A stretch of 64,000 nt of DNA. Origin: Ampelomyces quisqualis. Taxonomy: Eukaryota; Ascomycota; Dothideomycetes; Pleosporales; Phaeosphaeriaceae. Shown piece by piece: positions 36,957-49,198 of the stretch. The notes beneath the pieces are model-generated. The model was given only the letters and a program-made list of their open reading frames with translations. It was not told the DNA's origin and searched no databases. Location of the stretch: the NCBI GenBank assembly GCA_018398575.1, contig JAGTXZ010000006.1, positions 558,001-622,000 of the forward strand. Reading direction: 5' to 3'. Position numbers and translations under genes: made by a program. Every line of letters starts with the position of its first letter. Position 1 is the stretch's first letter.

Positions 36957-37255
36957 TGTAACAACGCAGGTAGGCACAGCTATTAGGATTAAATTAGATA
37001 CGTATTAGAGGCATATAGGAGTGCGTGTTATATCAGAGATTCTGGATTAGCTATACACCTATAGGTCTTGTACAGAAGGACAAGAGAAACTTGTCTTCTA
37101 TCTATGCTATAGGCTTATATTTATAGTAGGCGTAGCAGCTGAGTTAGAGCGCTGTTAAAGCGCTTTTGGTTCTAATCTGCTAGCTCCCTACATAATCTGT
37201 TACTAAGCCTTTATAAGGTATCAGATGTAACATGTGTTTGCATGTGCTTGTTACA
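36957..37255 (-). repeat. Inner element, 5' LTR
   Basis: Ends TGTAACA...TGTTACA; partner of 30160-30458; followed by TATAC. Confidence 0.95.
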
Positions 37256-38155
37256 TATACTTCTGCGCCTAGAGTGCCCTTCTAATAGCTGTTTAGCCTG
37301 CTCCTCTAGCACACTACTTATATTTGCGCTAGCTTCTCTTATTAACTCTACAGGCGTTAGTAGTAGAGCTTCCTATCTGTTAGGGTATTTAAGGCGTTAA
37401 CAACTTAATGTGCTGTTAAGTAGTTCTGTGTTGTCTCTGTGTTGCTTTTGTAGGCTGCCTAAACAGTAGTTAGAGTTTATTTAAATAAACTAGAGAAGAG
37501 CAATAGCCTAGAAGACTAGGATTAAGGTTACTACTCTGTATAGAGTTGCTAAAAAGCTAAAGGCTTAAGCTTTTCTAATATCTGATAGCGCTTCTGTCGT
37601 AAAGTCTACTAATTTCTTCCTAATTTCTTTATACTCGCTGTCTAAGCAATTGTTAATTTCCTCTTCCTCCTAACTACCTATTTTAATGTCTTCCTTAGTC
37701 TACTCTTAGTTGTTTCTACTGTCTGTGCTCTAGAACTTCTTTAGTATACTACATGCTTAGTAGGGCGCAATAACTTTGCACTTTTACTTAGCCTAATACA
37801 GCTTTAGCTGCAGCTTGCGTCTCGCTCCTTTAGCTATTGCTCTACTTTTTAGGGTCTGCTTAATCCCTCTTCTAACTTAGTTCTGGTAGTAGCTAATCTA
37901 GGTGCTTTAGATAGGCGTTGCTCCAGATCCTACTTTCTGTTCCTCTAATCTTAGAGTATTAACTCTATATCCTTAGAATAGATACTAATTATATTCTAAA
38001 GAGAACTGTAGAGGCTTGCTAAACACTTGTTAGACTGTTAAGTTTCTACAATTCCTAGGTTACAAGGACTATAGAAGAGCGTAGGTGTATACGCAGGTGC
38101 GCAGCCTCCTAAGGCCTAGGCTAATAGGAATTTAGAGTCGTAATCAGTTGCTATA

Positions 38156-38341
38156 TGTAGTAGAGCGTTATTTACCTCTAAGGCCTATTAGATTTGATAT
38201 AGATTTAAATATATTATTATTAGGTGTGTGTGTTGTAGGTTGTCCTGTCCTCTAATAGCTCTTTAGCTATTGTATCTTGTCTATGCCCTTAGCTGTGCCC
38301 CAAGCGTCCTTTAGACTTACTTTCTATGTTACTTTACTACA
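38156..38341 (-). repeat. Outer element, 5' LTR
   Basis: 186 bp, TGTAGTA...TACTACA; partner of 18786-18971; followed by TTAT. Confidence 0.85.
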
Positions 38342-38345
38342 TTAT

Positions 38346-41300
38346 TAACGCAATAATAGCACGCAGTAGTAACAATAATATACTTTCTTCTAATATAATT
38401 GTTACTGCTATAAGACTCTAACTAGAGAATCTTACAATTAATAATAACAATAATATTGTATTATTAGAATATAATAAGACTATTAAGCTTAAGGATCCTA
38501 GGCTTAAAGGTAGTTAGACAGTAATTCTGCTAAAGGATAAATCTATTGTAAGTACAAAACCTTATTGTAATTATATTGTAACGTTAGTATATTGTATTAG
38601 GAGAAGAATAACAGCTAGATTATCTTTATAGGCAGCTAGAATCTAGTTATTAGTTGCAAGGTATGCATTATTAATGTATTGCTAGAGTATCTTAAAATAC
38701 ATACTAAAGGATATATATACCTTATTAACGTTAAAGGTATAATAGAAGTAAATCTAAAGAATATAATTAAGGTAAGTCTGTTTAACTAAAGTTATTGCAA
38801 TTTTAATAGTATTACAGGACGTTTAGTACTTAACTAAAGAAGTCTAAGCATATAAGCTAACTACGTGTCCTGCTCTTAATATAACAGTAATACGTTGTAC
38901 TTGCATTACTACAGGGATCTGTAGATGCACCTATCTACACTTAGACCTAAGGTCTATACTATATACCTCTGTAAGCAGCTTAATATAGGCCTTATTAAAG
39001 GAGCTACAAAATAACAACTATAACTTAGCAGAGGCTTGTATTAATATTGCAATAACAAGTCTATACTACGCTGCAGCCTAAAGATTTAAGAAAAAAAGAG
39101 CTTATAACAATTAGAAGCCTAGATGTTAATTAGCAAAGAGAATCCTACGTAAACTAGTATAGTACGCCTATCTTATTGCATTAATCTTGCATTAACATTT
39201 AGTAGGATTTACTAAGTAACTGCTACCTTTATATCTGTTATGTTAATAACACTAGTAGGCTAGATAACTGTAGATTGCATTACTATTGTTATGTTAAGCC
39301 TAATACAATTAATTAGGAAAAGTTTAATTTCTATATATCTAGGAGAATTGTGTTACTAACTATACCTGCTGTATATAGGTAGGTTAAGAGCACTTTTTCT
39401 AGGAACAAGTATTGTAGTAGGCAATAATCTTGCGTTGTTATTGCAATATTATGCTAACAGGACGTTAGAGATTAATTACTCCTAAGGCTAAGGGAAGGTA
39501 ATACTCTACTTAGACAACAGAGTAAGGATTACAATCTGTATTCCTTAGAATCTAGATTTATGTCTTTATATTGCATACTGCTTGCATAGGCAATACAATA
39601 TTGCTCTTCTACCTCTATCTAAGCTACTAAGCTAGCTAACTAATAAGCTCTTTAAAGTTATAAGGAGATCTGTTTGCCTAGATATAACAATAGGTAAGCT
39701 TATTAATAGCGCAAGATTATTACAATAATTAACCTTAGTAGTAAACTTCCTTAGCTTAGTAGAGCTTAAGGCTTTCTGTAACGCCTAACAAGCTACAAGT
39801 CTATTTTTAATGCATTCTAGCTTTGCAAATATAGATTAGATTAGTTGTCTATTATACGCATAACGTATAAAGTTCTTCCCTTAGGGGTAAAGCGTTTGTA
39901 GTGTAGTTTTTAAGTAGGAGAAGAATTATAAGAACAAACTACTTAACAAGGTAATATTTTTGTAATAAGCTTACAAACTAATACTAATCTTATTGTAATA
40001 GAGGTATATCTAAGACATTTTTAATAATAAAGATAGAGTTATAATTGTCTACTTCTTACAAGTACTTGCTAGAGAGATGCTTAAGCTTTAATCTTTTAAA
40101 GTAGATATGTCTTTTAAACGCATTAGAGAGACAGGCTTTAACAAGATTATCTTTGCAGTGTAGTACCTAAAGTATAGAAAGAGTATGTAAGCCTTTAGGT
40201 CTTATTGCAATACTAATGCGTTATTATAGTTATAACTCTTGCAAAGATTATTACAAACTAAAACTACTACTATACATACTAAATAGGCTTCTAACGCCTT
40301 TTTAGTGCAATAGCACGTAAGACTAGTAAGAAAGTAAAGTAGTTTTACCTGCATAGGTTAGGTTTCTAGGCTGTAGTTATAGATATGTGTAGAAAGTAGA
40401 TAGCTAGTATGTATACTAATTAAATAGCGTTAATGCAGTCTTAATGCAATACACAAGTCTTAGACACTACCTTTTCTTAATAGATCTATATTATTGCCTA
40501 TAGGACTTCTATTGCAAGAACATTATTTTTTTCTGTTAAATTTATCTCTAAAGGAGTATTAATTAAGCAGCTAGTTAGGCTAGCAATAGTAGCACAGTAC
40601 ATAGGCGCATACAGGCAATTCTAGAAGCAGAATCCTTAATTAAGTACCTTAAGATATGTAATTAGTTAATGTGTTAGTATTGCTAGGTTATTGTATAATT
40701 ACGCTAACGCTGTACAGTTTATTTAACGCTAGCAGTTACAGCGTAGGCAAAGTATAAGAAGCATCTTGTTATTACTGCTAGGCTTAATATGTATTGTTCT
40801 TGCATTCTAAACAACATTTACAAGACAATATAAGCTTATACTAATGCTGCTAAACAGGTAAGAAATTAGTTGTATTCCTATAGTATTAGAGAATAGTTGT
40901 TACTAGCTGTACTTAAGTAAGTAGTGTAATTGCAATAACATTGCATTATTAATGTGTTAAGTGCCTTTAAGCTTAATAAACGCTACGCAGCTTAGTTTCT
41001 AGCATATAAAGAATAGGGGATAAAACACACGTATTAATTAACAACGTTAGAAGACAGGCTCTATAACTATATAGCCTGTAAGAGTATAGTATTGCAATAT
41101 TACTGCATTATTTTTACTAATAAATTGTTTAGAACATAAGCACATTAGACAAGCTACAGATATAGAAGAGCTTAATCTAACTAAGACTAATAATTTAATA
41201 CTAGAAGACTCTATTCTTTTTAAGGCAACATTAAGTAGTAATGTTCCTAGTATTGCAATAAGAGGGCATTCCTCTCTAAAGAGGAAAAGTAGGAAGAGAT

Positions 41301-41669
41301 TAGTTGCAGGCTCTCTATCTAGTATTAAGAAGCTAATACTCTCTTGGCGCAAGTAAGAATACCTATTGCATTAAAACAACGTTACCTAATATAAGTCTAG
41401 ATTAGCCTTACTATTTAAAAGTTTACAGGGTTATAAAGACAGGTAGGACTCTACAAGATTATTTAATTGCAATATTAATATAATATTAGTCTCCTTAGCC
41501 TAAGCCTACTACGCACAGCTACTAGCAATACAACCCTTGATATTAAGGGCTAGTTACAAGAAATTAAAGCTAATTAACAAGAGGCAGATCTTAAGGCATT
41601 ACAATTGCAAAATTAGGCACAAGAGCTAGATATACTTAAGCGAAGACAACAGTTAATACAAGATTAAGC
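38346..41669 (+). pseudogene. 3' part of intron-rich gene A (unknown family)
   Basis: Exons separated by short introns read in a continuous sense. Examples: ILSSNIIVTAIRL and NKTIKLKDPRLKGS (38380-38547), YIYLINVKGIIEVNLKN (about 38713-38771), CTYLHLDLRSILYTSVSSL (about 38920), RFKKKRAYNN (about 39085), EKFNFYISRRIVLLTIPAVY (about 39317), and a C-terminal coiled coil (LKALQLQN ... ILKRRQQLIQD) ending in TAA near 41669. Introns with good borders: 38548-38600, 38772-38817, 39162-39202, 39270-39316, 39417-39460 and 40187-40229; more are likely. Stops inside exons are TAG/TAA only, as expected after RIP. I do not recognise the protein. Confidence 0.6.
40187..40229 (+). repeat. Introner-like intron in gene A
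   Basis: GTAAG...TATAG, 43 bp. It contains TCTTATTGCAATACTAATGC, a 20-bp string also present in the minus-strand intron 48451-48497 of gene B. Confidence 0.7.
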
Positions 41670-41749
41670 GTAAAACTAGGGGAAGTAAGATTGTTGCTGT
41701 ATTGTAGTGTTAGTAGTTAGTTAATGTAATAGTAATGTGAATTTATATA

Positions 41750-44700
41750 TAACTTTAATAATAATATTTATATTTTAATTTCAATTCTAAAGAATAAAGT
41801 ACGCGTTTATATAGTATATTACCTTTATTATTTATAGCACCTAATACTTTAATAAGTTTAACTTAAGCTTTATATTTATATAGTTATACTATATATTATA
41901 TATTAAAAAATTAAAATACAATATTTATATATATAAATATATAATTTAGGTATATTTACAAATTTATTTACTATTATTATAGTGTTTTATACTATAGTAT
42001 ACCTAAAATATAATTATATAAGTATATATAACTTTATTAAGTTTAAGTATTAATTATTAGTAGTAGCTAGTAGTAATATAAATATTCGCTTAATAGTTTT
42101 ATCTTACTCTTCTAGTTTCTAGCTTTTTTATATACCTCAAAAGTATATATCTATATAAATATATAAAAAGATTATATATAATTCTAAAACTACTTTTTAA
42201 GGCTCTAATAAAGAAACTATATATATAGCTATCTTTATATAAAATAAATATAATTCTTATACTTTTATACTATAGAAACTAAGAATAGTTACATTATATA
42301 TATATATATATATAATATAACTATCTATATAAATATAATAAGTATATAAATAGATATAATTATAGATAGATAGATATACTATCTATCTCTATATCTATAT
42401 CTATATCTATATCTATATCTATATCTATATCTATATACTATCTTAATATATATGTATTTATCTAGTTTTACTACTTCTTATAATATTATAAAAGTAGATT
42501 TTTACTTTAAGTATCCTTAGCTATAGACATTAATAATACTACTATATATATTATATATATTTATAGTAATTATAAATATTATTTCTAGTATAAGTATTAC
42601 TACTGCTACTACTACTACTAATATAAATACTACAACTATAAGTACTATAATAACTATAGTAGTATTTAGATATTACTAACTTATAAGAAAGTAACAACTT
42701 AAAATATTTTATTTACTGCTAATATTAGTAATAAGTTATATATACTTAAATGAAGTAGTTACTATATACTTAAGATTAATAGTAATTATTCTCTACTACT
42801 GTACCTTAAGTTATCTAAATCTACAACTAAAAATAAGATTACTAGATCTAATATTTAGTTACTATATAAAGATAGTCTATATAATCTATTTAGTAGAAGG
42901 TTATTATATATTATATAACTAAACGTAGATAATTCTTTAGTAAAACAGAATATAGGTAAACTTTTAATTACTTATAGTAATTATAATAACTACTTTACTA
43001 TAGCTATATAAATATAATATATCTAATTTATATTAAAACTTAAGCTTTAGATGTAAATACCTAGTTTTAGATAATAATAGTATAGCCTATAGTATAGATA
43101 TTAGAACTATATATAATAGCTCTTTAGAAGATATAAATAGTAGTTTTTCTTCTTATTCTACTAGTTTTAGAAAATTTAAATATACAATTTTTAATCTAGT
43201 AGAATATAAAGAAGTGTTACTTAAATTTATAATAAATAAAGTTTACCTTTTTATATAGTATATAGTAATAGTATTAATATCTTTACTAGCTATATAAATA
43301 GTAATATATATACTATAAGTAGAACACTTATTAAAGATAAACTAGATATATTATTTAGAGAATAGTATCTCTAATCTAAAAAATTATAATTAGATTATAG
43401 TTATCTAATTTCAATTACTTTAAAATAAGTAGGTAGTTAGTAATAATATAGACTTTTTTACTATAACTATATATATTAATAATAATAAACTTTAATTAAA
43501 AAGTTATTTACTAGCTTTTAGAACTCTAAAAGATTATAATATCTATATAGGTAATATATTTTTTTTACTACTAGATAGTATATTAAAGGATTATAAGATA
43601 TAAACTAAACTATTATCTAGATCTAGAGATAATACTAGTAGTATAACTAGAGTAGTAAAAGAGCTATAGACTAAATATAAAACTTAATTTAATAATATAG
43701 TTATAGATATTAGATATATACTATATATTATATATTTTAAAACTAATTCTATATTATCTATTCTCTACTTTATTAGTAATAGTTATGGATTTTATTATAG
43801 TAAATTTAAGTAGTTACCTAATAGCCTAATATATTATATGCGTAAATTATAGCTGTTAAATATAACTACCTTCTTATATATAATTTTAGATAACTAATAG
43901 AATAATATAAAGAAACTAGCTATAGTAAAATTATAGCGCCCTTTAAACTAGTAAATAATTATACTACAAAGTAGTTTTTAACTTATTATATACTAAAAAG
44001 GTTTTTCTATTCTAAAGATAAAATAGAAGAAGTATTAAATTTAATAAAAGCTTTATATAAAAGTAAGTAAAATATATTAATATAACTAAAACTAACATAA
44101 GTTTATAAGAGTAGAACTCTCTAGTATTAATTAAGAATATTTCATTTGTATTTATTAAGCATATATAAGTTTTTAACTCTCTAATTATAGTAATACTTAC
44201 GTAGTACTTTACTATATATCTAAAATTATAACGCGTTTAGAATAAGAAAACCTTTATAGTATAACTCTAAGTACTAAATTTTTAGAAAAAGTATTAAAAG
44301 AATCTATAATAAAAACGTAAAAGTATTATTCTATTAATAGTATTAGCTTCTTTAGACTCTAAACTAGAGTCTTTAGCTATAATTACTACTTTACATCTAT
44401 AACATTAATAAGAAATATTCTATTAAAAAAGGTTTAGTAGTATTTATTATATAGAAACTAAAGATTTTCTGTTAAAAGTATTTAAGAGCTATTAATTAGA
44501 ATTTAATTCTAGTAATATAGATTCTATAGAAAATAATAATATTCTACATAATAAAGATTATAGTTGTAGTATATAATATTATTCTAATACTAATTTTAAA
44601 AGTAATATAAATAGAGACAAATAAGATATATAAGTAGATAGACTATCTATAAATAAAAATACTAGTATATTAGACTATTATAAAGAAAAGAAAAAAACCT

Positions 44701-47700
44701 TATATTATATAATATAGCTAAAGACTACTTAGTTATATTAGCTAGTTCTAGTACTAGTAAAGCTATTATTACTAAAGTAATTAATATAGTAACTAAAGCT
44801 AAAAATAGACTATTACCTAATGCTATTTAATACTTTATACTATTAAAGTTTTAGAATAGTATAGAACTAGAAGAAATTAATAGTAATATAGATATAGTGT
44901 TTAGTTCTATACCTAAAGATTTAGGGGCTAGATTTCTAATAGAAAATATAACTTCTAGTTTAGATAGTAGAAGTATAGCTAGTACTATTTTATATAGTAG
45001 TTAGTAATATATTAATAGCTTTTTAAAGCTTATATATAGAGATTTTCTTTATTATTTCTTTACTTCTCTATTTATATTAGTAGAATAGAGATTATATATC
45101 TTATTATTAAGATAACAAAAAAATTAAATACTAACTTTAAAAGACAAATTTATATAGAAGTATACTTTTGTTTTTAAATAAAATATATAAGTATCTTAGA
45201 TTAACACTTATATATAATAAATTTACAAATTTAAATAGAACTAATATATATCTTACAAGTAAGAAAAATATTTAAAGTAATTATATAGTCTAAACTAAAT
45301 ACTCTAGTATTATCTAAAATTACATTAATTCCAAAAATATTACTATATTAAATAGGTATAGCTAATATAAAGTATATAGTATATAGATTAAAAAAACTAT
45401 ATACTTTTTAGTCTAAAGTCTATATTATAATATAAACTAAGTAGTATATAACTTCTAATAATATGTACTAAATACTAGTAGCTATAAAGCTTAAAAAAGA
45501 TTAGTTATATATATATATGTAAAATATACTAGCTAGTAAGTATATAACTAGTAAATAATTATAAGCTATATAGTATATTAATAGTAAGAAGATACTAGTT
45601 ACTTAGACTTAGAGTTACTAGTATATAGGTACCAGCTATCTAAAATAACTATTATAATAATACTATAGCTAAGTTTTATTTAACTCTAGTGCCTCTTAAG
45701 ATTTAATATATAAGAATAATTATATTATATTAGTCTCTAATTATTATCTAATTATCTTTTAGCTAAATATCTTTATATCTTGTTTAACTCTCTTTAACTA
45801 CTCTTTAGACTTAGCCTTATACTACTTTCTAATAATACTAGCTATATAGAATTATTAAATTAAAAGTATAAAAATACTCTTAAACTAATATTAGTAGTAA
45901 AAATATACTAGCTAGTAAATATATTACTAGTAAATACTACTTTAGCTATATTAATTATAATAAAAAAGTTAAAACTTAGGTATATAAGTGTTATAAACCC
46001 TAAACAAGTATATAAAATATTATAAAATTATAAAAAACTATGTTATAAAGCTTAGACTAGATATAGAGATATAGTAAACTAAGTAAATATATTATAAACT
46101 CTTCTTATAAGTCTTATTTTGTTTTACTATCTTTTAAAATAAGAAAATCTAAGAGTATATAATAATAATTATAAATAATAAGAACTAGACAAAAGCCTTA
46201 GTATCTAGAAACTAAAATAAAATTTATTTATTACTATTTTATTTTAATAATACTACTTATACTAACCTATAAATTAATAACCCTTTACTTAACTATAGTG
46301 TTTGTTAACTATATAAGTATACCTCTTCTAATTAGACTTAAACTTTAAGTTAGTATTTATACTTAAGTATTTATTTATTATTCTTCTATAACTACTCTCT
46401 AAAAACTAACTATAGAACCTCTTATATATAATATTTATCTTTAACAAAAGGTCTTAATAACTAGCTTATAAAAGTAATATAGGTTTTAATAGTAAAGTAG
46501 AGTTAGTTATAATAAAGAAAGTTATATCTTATACTATTATATTAATATTAAACTTTTATACTACTTATAAATAAAATTCTAACTTTTACTTATATAATAT
46601 TATTTATATTTTAGATTAATAGTAAAAAGATAAAAATTTAATAAAAATAATAGAACTAGTATAAAAATATACAAACTCTTGTAATATTCTAATATTATAT
46701 TAGTCTAAAATATATATTTTCTATTTAGTTTTATTTATTTAGCTATATATAGTACTTTTTTTATATTTATATAAACTTTTAGAAAAATCTAGTAATTACT
46801 AAGTAATTGCTAAGTTATTACTTAGTAAACTTCTATCTATATTATATCTATGTGTAGCTATTAATATTACTAGTTATAACTATATAGATAGGTTATAAAA
46901 AGTAGTTATATATATAAGTAGCTCTATTTATATTGCTAATAGAAGATAGAAGAGTACATTAAAGATATAATTTATACTTATATTCTTTATAAAGGTAAAA
47001 TAAATTTAGGATTATATATAAAATTATACAAAAGCTCTATTAGTAATGTAAACTTTATACTTTAGAATACTTTAGTCTAAATATATTAATTCTTTATATA
47101 TCTATTAAGTAATAATAAGTAAACTTTTTTAATTTATAGAAATTATACTAATATTACATTCAAAAAATATTAAACTAAAAATAGATTTATTATAGTAACT
47201 TAAACTCTTCTTGCTATTTTTACTATATTAGTATATAATTTAAAGTAAAAAAGGCACCTAGTATATTTTTATTTATATAAATTACTACTAAAAAATAGCT
47301 TTTGTTTAAAAGTAAGGAACTATTTTTAGAATTATTAATATAATATTTAGTATAACGTAGTAGTAAATCTTTAACTTACTAATAGAGTTAACTTTTAAAA
47401 GTCTTTAAGTAAATTAAATATTTAACTATATTAATATTACTATATAATATATTTAATACTATAGTAATCTAAGTAGTATTTATATATTTTAGTATACCTT
47501 ATTAGAGTTTTCTCTAAAACTTTTATATAAACCTATATATATAACTAACTATATATAGTTATATATAAATATTTTAATATCTATATAGTAAGTAGGTATA
47601 TATAAGTTTTTATTTTAACTACTTATATATATATGTATTATATTTATAAGAAGTTTTAGCTTATTTATTTCTAAAATAGAAAAAGGTTATTTTATAATAA

Positions 47701-47750
47701 TAATAATATAATAAAACTATATTAATCTAGATTAGTTACTAACATATAAT
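41750..47750. other. 6-kb hyper AT-rich core
   Basis: Composition drops sharply compared with both sides. CA and TG are nearly gone in all contexts, and TATA/AATA runs dominate. No frame is longer than about 50 codons. A weak plus-strand coding trace reads IPKDLGARFLIENITSSLDS near 44910-44990, so this may be an older transposon RIP-mutated to saturation. I could not find its termini or a target duplication. Confidence 0.5.
42388..42437 (+). repeat. ATATCT hexanucleotide microsatellite
   Basis: About eight uninterrupted units of ATATCT inside the AT-rich core, next to shorter GATA tracts at 42361-42377. Confidence 0.85.
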
Positions 47751-48274
47751 AAGGCATATATGTATATACTTAAGGAAGAGTATATAGTGCTAACTAATTA
47801 AGAGATAGTTATTGTAATATTATTGCAATTGCAAAGTAGTACACCTATATTACCTTTTAATAAAGCTAAGTGTAGTTAAGTTTGCAAAGTATTTTCTTTG
47901 TGCTAGAAAAGATAAAGACAATAAATTAACAGCTTATTGCAATGTAATTGCATTGTTTTATTTTATGTACTTATGTACCTTATTAGAAAACCTTAAACTT
48001 TTTAACTATAAACCTTTAGCAGACCTATAAAGGTGCTATAATACATTACTAATACAAACTCCTATCTGTGTTAGGTATTATAGAGGAAATAGAAAAGACT
48101 AAGGAAATTAGAAGCTATGCCTAGTATTGTAATAAGATTGCAATACTTAGGCCTTACTCCTCCTTTTAGCATAGAGTAGAGCAACAGTAATCTCTTTCTA
48201 CTATTTAGTACTAGGGTAATACTTAACCTAAGAGAAATTAATAAAGCAGTTATATCTCTTGCAGAAGTTACAGG

Positions 48275-48320
48275 CTTATTACATTAGTATTGCAATTAGA
48301 ACGCAGTAATAGAAACTTAC
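48275..48320 (-). repeat. Introner-like intron in gene B, copy 1
   Basis: GTAAGT...ATAAG, 46 bp, with ATTGCAATACTAATG. It aligns over almost its full length with the intron at 48451-48497. Confidence 0.75.
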
Positions 48321-48450
48321 TTTTATTTTTTTTCTTCTTACTCTTATTTGCACTGCTCTAGACAAGTAAGCCTTCTTGGCAGACTCTATATAGCCTAATA
48401 GAGTAATCTAAGAACTTAAGGATTTAAAGAGCTACTGTCTTATTTAAGAC

Positions 48451-48497
48451 CTTATTGCATTAGTATTGCAATAAGAACGTAATATATTAAATCTTAC
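48451..48497 (-). repeat. Introner-like intron in gene B, copy 2
   Basis: GTAAGA...ATAAG, 47 bp. Near-identical to copy 1, and shares a 20-bp string with gene A's intron at 40187-40229. Confidence 0.75.
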
Positions 48498-48572
48498 CTA
48501 GCTACTACTCTTAACCTTTTGCATAGGCAACAGTAGAATATTATCTTTATTATAGAGAAGATTGTAAGCAGT

Positions 48573-48620
48573 CTGCAATTGCATTAATATTGCAATAGAT
48601 ATGCAATTTAATAGATATAC
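48573..48620 (-). repeat. Introner-like intron in gene B, copy 3
   Basis: GTATAT...TGCAG, 48 bp, with CTATTGCAATATTAATGCAA, the same core arrangement as copies 1 and 2. Confidence 0.65.
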
Positions 48621-49157
48621 CTTAGGATTATAGTGCTTAGAAACTATCTTACTATAGCTAAACTTTGTTATGCTAGACAAGGTAAGTAGTTAGAAGTTAG
48701 ATTTAGTTACTATATGTATTAGCAATACAATAACATTGCACTATTAAAACATACTCTTCTTGCTACTAGAGCGACTAGGAGTTAGAGTTGCATTAGGGTC
48801 CTTAGCTTTATTCTTAGCAAGACTAGTAAAAGAGGCAGCTATAGTAGGTTTTTTCTTAATACGCTGTTATTGCATTAGCAATACAATAGAAATGTAGTAG
48901 ATTTACTTATAGCCTTAATCTTCTCTAGAACCTTAAGCACGCGCTTAGTCTTAGTATACTTAAGTTTATTAGTATAACAGTATTGCAATAATATTGCAAT
49001 AAAATTAACTTATATAAGTAATATTATTAGAATTATCTAGGCCTGCATTAATAGAGGCAAGATTAATCTTATATATCTCTATAGAAAGTCTATAGGCATA
49101 AAGGCTCTATAGCTCCTTAATCTTCCTTATAAGAGCAACGTAAGAGTAGAATTCTAA

Positions 49158-49198
49158 CTAAATTAGCATATTGCAATAATATTGCAATATTAACTTAC
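49158..49198 (-). repeat. Introner-like intron in gene B, doubled core
   Basis: GTAAGT...TTTAG, 41 bp, containing two tandem ATTGCAATA cores and a TGCTAAT branch site. Confidence 0.65.

Larger units (their letters stand above)
30160..37255 (-). mobile_element. Inner Ty3/gypsy LTR retrotransposon, 7,096 bp, RIP-mutated
   Basis: LTRs are 30160-30458 and 36957-37255 (299 bp each), ends TGTAACA...TGTTACA, with a perfect 5-bp TSD TATAC. Minus-strand AAGAAGAGGGGTAA directly inside 30459 is a polypurine tract, so the element runs from 37255 down to 30160. In order on the minus strand: gag zinc knuckle CYNCSKLGHYSSN at about 35.56-35.60 kb (the last Cys is now Tyr), RT with VLPFGLCNR and YLNNILIYLED near 34.0-34.13 kb, and integrase with YNQIIVI ... 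SIVSNCSPxFVS at about 32.46-32.64 kb. The order gag-RT-integrase identifies Ty3/gypsy. RT and integrase catalytic Asp codons are now Asn. Confidence 0.92.
18786..38341 (-). mobile_element. Outer LTR retrotransposon (Ty3-type pol, minus strand), about 12.5 kb without the nested insert
   Basis: The LTRs are 18786-18971 and 38156-38341, 186 bp each, with matching ends TGTAGTA...TACTACA. The TSD is TTAT (18782-18785 and 38342-38345). A polypurine tract reads AGGGGAAGAA on the minus strand directly inside 18972, so the 5' LTR is the high-coordinate one. Reverse transcriptase reads on the minus strand at about 25.9-26.15 kb (VRWYTLPIGTTNSITKFVRV, then PYLDNVCIKRL). Integrase-like sequence lies at about 24.35-24.56 kb (IDVVYILLARGKKFLVVA). 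The gag side lies at 37.3-38.15 kb and is separated from pol by the inner element. The plus strand at about 19.9-23.3 kb carries a separate antisense frame. The coding sequence is thoroughly RIP-mutated. Confidence 0.8.

Noticed and set aside
38887..38914. A 28-bp GT...AG segment as an intron of gene A
   Set aside because: It has the motif TTGCATTACTACAG but is shorter than any convincing intron here; the donor may lie elsewhere.
41047..41352. 101-codon minus-strand open frame
   Set aside because: It lies antisense to the exons and introns of gene A, without intron or family evidence of its own.
42361..42437. CRISPR-like or minisatellite array
   Set aside because: It is a simple ATATCT/GATA microsatellite without spacers, in a eukaryotic context.
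41750..47750. Inserted mitochondrial DNA
   Set aside because: The AT content fits, but no mitochondrial protein, rRNA or tRNA could be recognised, and CA/TG loss is what saturated RIP would give.
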